From positions 67,318,732-67,382,731 of the forward strand of contig NC_080044.1 in NCBI RefSeq assembly GCF_012489685.1: a stretch of DNA of 64,000 nt. The letters run 5' to 3'. Shown piece by piece: positions 58,618-64,000 of this stretch. The stretch is from Lotus japonicus. Its lineage: Eukaryota > Streptophyta > Magnoliopsida > Fabales > Fabaceae. The position numbers and the translations under genes were made by a program. How positions within the stretch are numbered: the stretch's first letter is position 1; the number at the start of each line of letters is the position of its first letter. A model generated the notes under the pieces. The model saw only the letters and a list, made by a program, of their open reading frames with translations. It was not told the origin of the DNA and searched no databases.

Positions 58618-61600
58618 TGAATTGATCATTCCATGATTTATATGGTTTCTTGTGTTTGATCAGATGAACTTGATGTTGGAGGACTTTGTGTGTTTTTTTG
58701 ACGAAGGATCTCCATTTTGATCAAGTCAACATAAATTGATATGAATGGTCTTCTGTGATGGCTCTGCAATTTGCATAGATGGCTAGAGAAGATGTAAAAA
58801 CAATCTGCCAATTTCATTTTTCTTTTGGGTGATTTGAAGGCAAAGTTATTTGTTTGTGTGCACAGTTTTGAGTTTTTTTTTCTTTGTTGATTTGCAGCAA
58901 TTTGAAGAGACAGGGAATGGAACATTGATGTTTTAAGTTGGTTGTTCCAACTTTCTCATGCATTTGTTTCTTTCTTATTGTCTCTCTGTACATACTGCAT
59001 TTAAAAAATAATTAAATTGTATCTATAGTTACTTTTAGCCCAAGTTGCCCATATTTTGAAAGGAAGCTTGAGCTTAGTGTGTGACATTTTGCTCTGATTA
59101 TTCCAATAAGAGTTCATAATGTTTGGTGTACACAAAAATGTTGTAAACACCCTATAGACTGAAGTCTATCGGGCCATATTGTGTTGTTTCCACAGTACCC
59201 AAATGCACTTTCAATAAACATAAATAGCTGTTTAGTTTTTCTTCTGTTTCTAGTTGTAGGGTGATGTTACTTTCTTACTTGTATGACTCTCATTAGCCTA
59301 ATGGTTGAACTCTAACTATAAAATATTAAAATGTAAGGTTTATAAATGAGAAAGGTAAATTGAGCATTGCTGTCATTTTGATTTGCATCTTAACTTCTCT
59401 GCAATTAAAATACTAACTGGCTCTTAGTAGGAATTTGCTTCCTATCAACATTCAACACCTTCCAATGCCTAACAGGGGATACTTCCTGGAACTCTTAAAT
59501 CAGAAAACAACAGCCAAAAAGGAAGCTAACAAAGGTCTTAGCCAAAACATTGCCACATCAAGCAATTATAGAAACTGACATGTCCATAATAAACTTGAAC
59601 TTCCTAATCTTAAAACAAAAAACCTATGAAATCCATATTTCTTCAATAACTTCAGACTGCATTGCCCTAACAATTACACACTATAAAGAATCAAAGTATT
59701 GAGATAGGAAGAAGAAGAAAGAGAAAATGAATATAAGTTATTGTTCTTGATCAAATGAGTACAAAGAGAACTAGTTACACACACAATTAAGAACTCTAAC
59801 GAACATAGCTAAGAGCTGAAAACAGAATAACAAGCTAGTAACTAAAAGAAACAGTAAAAGGGAAAATACAACAAGCTTAACTAAAGTAACTGTCAACTAA
59901 CTAAAGTGTAGAATACAATACATACCCTTCATCTGTCTACCTTTTTTATGGAGTGATCGAGTCCATATACATCAAGTCCAAAGTCATATGAATTGCAAAT
60001 TTGGATCTATATCCCCAGCAATAACATGATCATCCTTTAAAGCAGTACCTGTCAACAACTAATTGACATTCGTCATCTAGCTAGGGAGAGTTCAGGTGCT
60101 AGTGCATTTTCATTATAATCTTCTTCTCTGGCCGCCTAAGTATTAGGAACCTGAATTGGACAACAATATAAGTTATTGAAAAATTAGGATTCAAAGTTTA
60201 AGTGATTATATTGGGCTAACAGAGTAAATTCATTAGTACATATAAATGACACATGCACCTGAGGTTGAATAGAAGCTGCATTTCGTAAGTCAACATAATA
60301 TTTTGCATGATTAACTGAAACTTCAGATGTGTCATAATTCTTTTTCTTTAACCCATGGATATATATTGATGCATTAAATCTTTATCACTAGTTAGTCTCT
60401 TTACCTTGTATATATGATGGCAGCACAAACCTCTATTTTGAAAGGAAATTTCTTATCCACAATTTAGATAACCTTTATTGGGATACCTTAATTTGCAATG
60501 AATTGATCAAATGATAGTAGTTGATAAATTATGTTTAATTCGAGATAAAAAGGATATAAGTTGATCTCAATTAGACAAGTTTGTTTAAAGTACTAAAAAC
60601 CATATGTACCTTGACACAGTAGTAAGAAAATGAATTAGGGTACTCGCCTTATGACATGTTCATCTAATATACCACTTATTATGCTCATCTATCAAGAGCT
60701 TTATGATATGAAGTATAGAGTGCTTTACCACATAAATCACTTGATAGATAACCATGATGATTGGTGGTATACTGCATGCACAACTCAGCTATCTCTTTCT
60801 GTTTTTTCCTTGTGACGAAGTTTCCTGTCCTCACTGGTTAGTGCTCTACATGCCTTCATAGATATGGTAGAAAATGGAACAAAACTGTGCTCTAGTATTA
60901 GTGAGTCTATAAACGGTTGCAAAGCAAACGTGTTATACTTAAGCATTTCCTGCCCTGAGGCTAATCACTTTATACTACTCTTCCAGCGTCACCTCGATCG
61001 ACCAAACGGGCCAATCAACCAGAAGAAGAAGATCATTTAATTGAGGCAGAAAAAGTGGTTTTTCATGATTTTCATGGTAGGTTAATTAGCACTAGGGGTT
61101 ACCACTACTATTTCATAGTCAACGGCGTTACTTGTATCATAGTCAAGTATGGCGTGAATATGGAGTTTTGCTTTTCATTTCATGATGCAAAAATGCCTAA
61201 GTACGAAAAGTTGACCAAACCACTTTACACTAAAGCCAAGCTAGACTCAATTACATGGATGCAGCCACCATTTAGGCACAACTCCACCGTCTCAACTCTC
61301 AGTTGATTCCTTATCACGCCACTCATCAATTAACTAATGTAGTTAACTGATTAAGTTACTTGATACTAGGCACATATTAGGGATACAAATACTAAAAAGT
61401 CCCCAATCTTGTAACCAACTTATGCATTCTTTTTCCCATGTTAAGTAACTTCAAGGACAAATCAAACTATCACATGCTCCCCAGTCCCCACATTTAATCA
61501 ATTTAAGCTTTCTAATTAACTGAACATTGTTTTTCACTGTACATTTCATCTAATTTTTCGGTGTTAATCAATGTATCACACACCCAATAGCCGTGAGACT

Positions 61601-62046
61601 AATCATTCGTCTCACTGTCAGCGCACTAAAAAGTAAAAGGCCTACAAATGAGGTTTTTTTTTTTTTTTTTCCAGTCACAGAAGTTGAGAATTGAACTGTT
61701 AACCACTTACTTAACAACTGCAATCAACCCACTAATTTAAGTAAAACACTAGAGGAAGTATGCAAATATTTGTTTTTCACTCCTCCATCTTTCAACTACT
61801 TTACATCGTACCCCCTATTACACTAGACATATTTTTATTGTGAAGAAAAGTATTGACATTCACACTCCTATTACAAAAGAAGTCAAAAGGGAAAGGGAAA
61901 TCCGAAGAGCACGAAAATGAAACCATATATTGCGTTACCTCTAAGAAACTCACAAACTTATTAGTATCATCACTCAGATTTCCCAAGCTTCTCCAATCCC
62001 CATAAACTCCACCTTGCTTCTTAATCTCCAACAATCAACAAGAGCA
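58618..62046. other. Intergenic, possible solo LTR and an unrecognised open frame
   Basis: The 3' UTR of the DUF761 gene is first. On the minus strand, about 60050-59695 ends with a long pyrimidine-rich stretch and phrases typical of copia LTR R/U5 regions, without proven ends. An open frame at 61055-61306 (83 codons, plus) begins VFHDFHGRLISTRGYHY and has no domain I know; it extends upstream without an ATG and may be chance or a relic. A 16-base T-run is at about 61654-61670. The last 250 bases are the promoter side of the GT31 gene. Confidence 0.4.
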
Positions 62047-62979
62047 ATGGCGGTGAAGCCCTCAAAGCCAAAACGTGGACGCTTCGTGCTCTCTTGTTTC
62101 ATATTAATCTTCTTCCTCTGCGTCTTAGCTTCCATTAACGAAGTCCGCTTCGACGGCTTCTTACAATTCGGCCGCTGCACTCTCCTAAACAACTCCCGTT
62201 CCGCCACCACCACCACCTCACAAGACACCCGAATCCTCATCGGCATCCTCACCCTCCCGGACCAGTACCTCCGCCGCCACTTCCTCCGCCTAGTCTACGG
62301 AACACAGAATCCAGAAGGCGCCAAAGTGGACGTGAAGTTCGTGTTCTGCAACCTCACCAAGGAGGATCAGAAAGTCATCATTTCATTGGAGATCATGCAG
62401 TACAACGACATCATCATCCTCAACTGCACAGAGAACATGAACAAGGGTAAAACCTCAGCATTCTTCACCAGCCTCCCCGAGATTTTCAATGAAACAAAGA
62501 ACTCGCCTTACCCTCCTTACCACTATGTGATGAAAGCAGATGATGACACCTATGTTAGGCTCAACAGTTTAGTTCAATCCTTGAAAACGTTGCCTAAGGA
62601 GGATTTATATTATGGATTCGTGATACCCTGTGGAAGCATGGACCCTTTCAAGCATTACATGTCTGGGATGGGGTTTTTGGTGTCTTGGGATATTGTGGAA
62701 TGGATCAGTGGCTCTGATATTCCTAAGAAACATGTAGAGGGACCAGAGGATAAGGTTTTTGGAGATTGGATGAGATGGGCTAAAAGAGGAATGAACAGGT
62801 ATAATGCTAAGTGGTCTATGTATAATTATCCTGATCCACCTTCAGTTTGTAGCCATGAGCTTTGGCCTGATACAATTGCTGTTCATTTGTTGAAGAATCA
62901 AGAAAAGTGGGTTAAGACTCTTAGTTTTTTCAACCACACTGCTCCTTTGAAGGAATCTAAGATGTACCATATACATTAA
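62047..62979 (+). CDS. Glycosyltransferase family 31 (beta-1,3-galactosyltransferase-like)
   Basis: A 310-residue intronless gene. The start is the ATG at 62047; upstream in-frame codons lack an ATG. A basic tail (KPSKPKRGR) then a membrane anchor at about 13-30 (FVLSCFILIFFLCVLASI) suggest a type II Golgi protein. The catalytic part has ILIGILTLPDQYLRRHFLR, the DxD-type metal site KADDDTYV (Asp165-167) and FGDWMRWAKRG, all in keeping with GT31-like enzymes. N-glycosylation sequons occur (for example NCT, NLT and NET). Acceptor and linkage cannot be told from sequence; wall or arabinogalactan-protein galactosylation is one possibility. No break is seen. Confidence 0.85.
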   Translation: MAVKPSKPKRGRFVLSCFILIFFLCVLASINEVRFDGFLQFGRCTLLNNSRSATTTTSQDTRILIGILTLPDQYLRRHFLRLVYGTQNPEGAKVDVKFVFCNLTKEDQKVIISLEIMQYNDIIILNCTENMNKGKTSAFFTSLPEIFNETKNSPYPPYHYVMKADDDTYVRLNSLVQSLKTLPKEDLYYGFVIPCGSMDPFKHYMSGMGFLVSWDIVEWISGSDIPKKHVEGPEDKVFGDWMRWAKRGMNRYNAKWSMYNYPDPPSVCSHELWPDTIAVHLLKNQEKWVKTLSFFNHTAPLKESKMYHIH

Positions 62980-64000
62980 TTAGCCATTGTTAGGTGATCC
63001 TGATCTTTGCTTTAATTCTCACCATTTTGTTTAATTTTTTTGTATGTGATAAAAAATAATAAGCTCTCAGAGATTTCATTTTTGGGTCTTCTGCGATTAA
63101 GGAACCAATTTGTAGTTCCTATGTGCATTTGAAATGTAGTTGATTACCTATAGTTTTTATAGAGAAAGAGGGATTATGGTGAATTTGAGCTTTCAAAGAT
63201 ATAAATGGACCTTGGTCCTAGGAGAAGAAAAATGAAATCAATGCAAATTAGGGAAACAGAGTCAGAGATGAAGGCAGAGCAGAGAAAGAGAGACAGGGGA
63301 GGCATTCACCAAGCGAATTCTATGATTCTATCATTAGAATTGTGGAAAGTATAGGGAATTGCGGGCACTATCTATCTTTCTAATGTGGGAACCCGGAAAA
63401 GTAATATGTTTAGCCTTTAGGATTTGTTTTGTTTTAAAGAGTTACTCTTCTTGTTGTTGTTGCCCCTTTCTACTCTGCCATTTTCGACAAAACTCAATGA
63501 AAATATTGAATCAAAAACAAACACCACACAATTCAACTTTGACCAGCAAGTAGCAACCAGTTAATTGGTTTACCTTTAAACCATAAAAGGAACTTAAAAA
63601 CAAAAACTTGATTCTAGATTTTTTCTTAATTGCACTTTTATTCTCTAATATTTTGATGGCGTTAACTTGCTAACTTTTTTATCACAGCGAACACATTTTA
63701 TCCATTAAAGTTATGGGACATTGCAAAAATAATAGTTCCACGATCTTTAGCTAAAACTCATAATGTGGCATAAACTGATAAAAGTATGTGATGTAATATG
63801 TGATGTGACAATTTTCCGATAACTATGATGGATTATGTGACTTGCACATAATATTCCTCTCTCTTCCTCCCGCCAAGTAGTTTTTTTCTAAATTAAAATT
63901 ACCACTTTTCAAAAATCATCCTAAATTTAGCTTCATCATTCAGAGCCCTTAAAAGAGCACTGCAACAATGCAAGCATCTGCTTCATATAATCCAAAGCTC
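62980..64000. other. Downstream of the GT31 gene, intergenic
   Basis: 3' UTR and AT-rich DNA. A small open frame at 63359-63553 shows nothing recognisable. Confidence 0.5.

Overview
This window is plant nuclear DNA, almost certainly from a eudicot. It has intron-containing single-copy genes with GT-AG junctions: xyloglucan endotransglucosylase, CASP-like protein, 4-coumarate-CoA ligase, an EAR-type C2H2 zinc finger, a DUF761 protein and a GT31 glycosyltransferase. These sit in AT-rich sequence full of MITEs, LINE remnants and LTR elements. Several MITE families resemble ones I associate with legumes, so a legume is my best guess. That is inference from style and was not tested. Nothing bacterial or organellar is visible.

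Layout. 1-4.7 kb: a decayed RNase H-like LINE relic (-), then an intact three-exon XTH gene (+, 2363-3520). 4.7-12.4 kb: transposon ground, with a hAT-type MITE carrying pol III-like boxes (4706-5183), two Stowaway-like MITEs (7290-7840), a hAT derivative that still shows a worn dimerisation domain (9073-9894), a 5'-truncated LINE with target-site duplications (10302-11339), and nested MITEs. 12.49-18.19 kb: a 5.7-kb Mutator-like element with 295-bp terminal inverted repeats and a perfect 9-bp target duplication. It carries a MUDRA-like transposase on the minus strand, broken by one in-frame stop, and a converging small gene for a GRF zinc-finger/membrane protein on the plus strand. The whole element is inserted inside an older MITE. 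18.7-20.1 kb: CASP-like gene. 20-29 kb: repeats, including two more short-TIR elements and LINE relics. 29.1-29.6 kb: C2H2 zinc finger (-). 34.7-40.5 kb: 4CL (-, five exons), with a hAT-type MITE in intron 2.

46.7-56.4 kb: a complete-length Ty3/gypsy element of Tat/Retand style, with 227-bp LTRs (I count two differences), target duplication ACCAT and a Lys-tRNA-type primer site. Gag-protease-RT-RNase H-integrase are on the minus strand, and a separate antisense gene with its own TATA box and introns is on the plus strand. Both reading directions carry several stops and frameshifts even though the LTRs are nearly identical. 56.49-57.98 kb: an inverted-repeat element holding a captured piece of a subtilase gene. 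58.2 kb: DUF761 gene. 62.0-63.0 kb: GT31 gene.

The host genes do not form a pathway cluster, although XTH, 4CL, CASP-like and GT31 all concern cell wall or cell-surface polymers in general. The most unusual content is the two-gene Mutator-like element, whose layout matches maize MuDR (two convergent genes, each starting at one TIR) but whose second gene is a GRF-finger/transmembrane protein. Next come the antisense gene of the gypsy element and the subtilase-capturing element. Exon borders were read by eye from splice-site sequence and frame continuity; no alignment or search was run.
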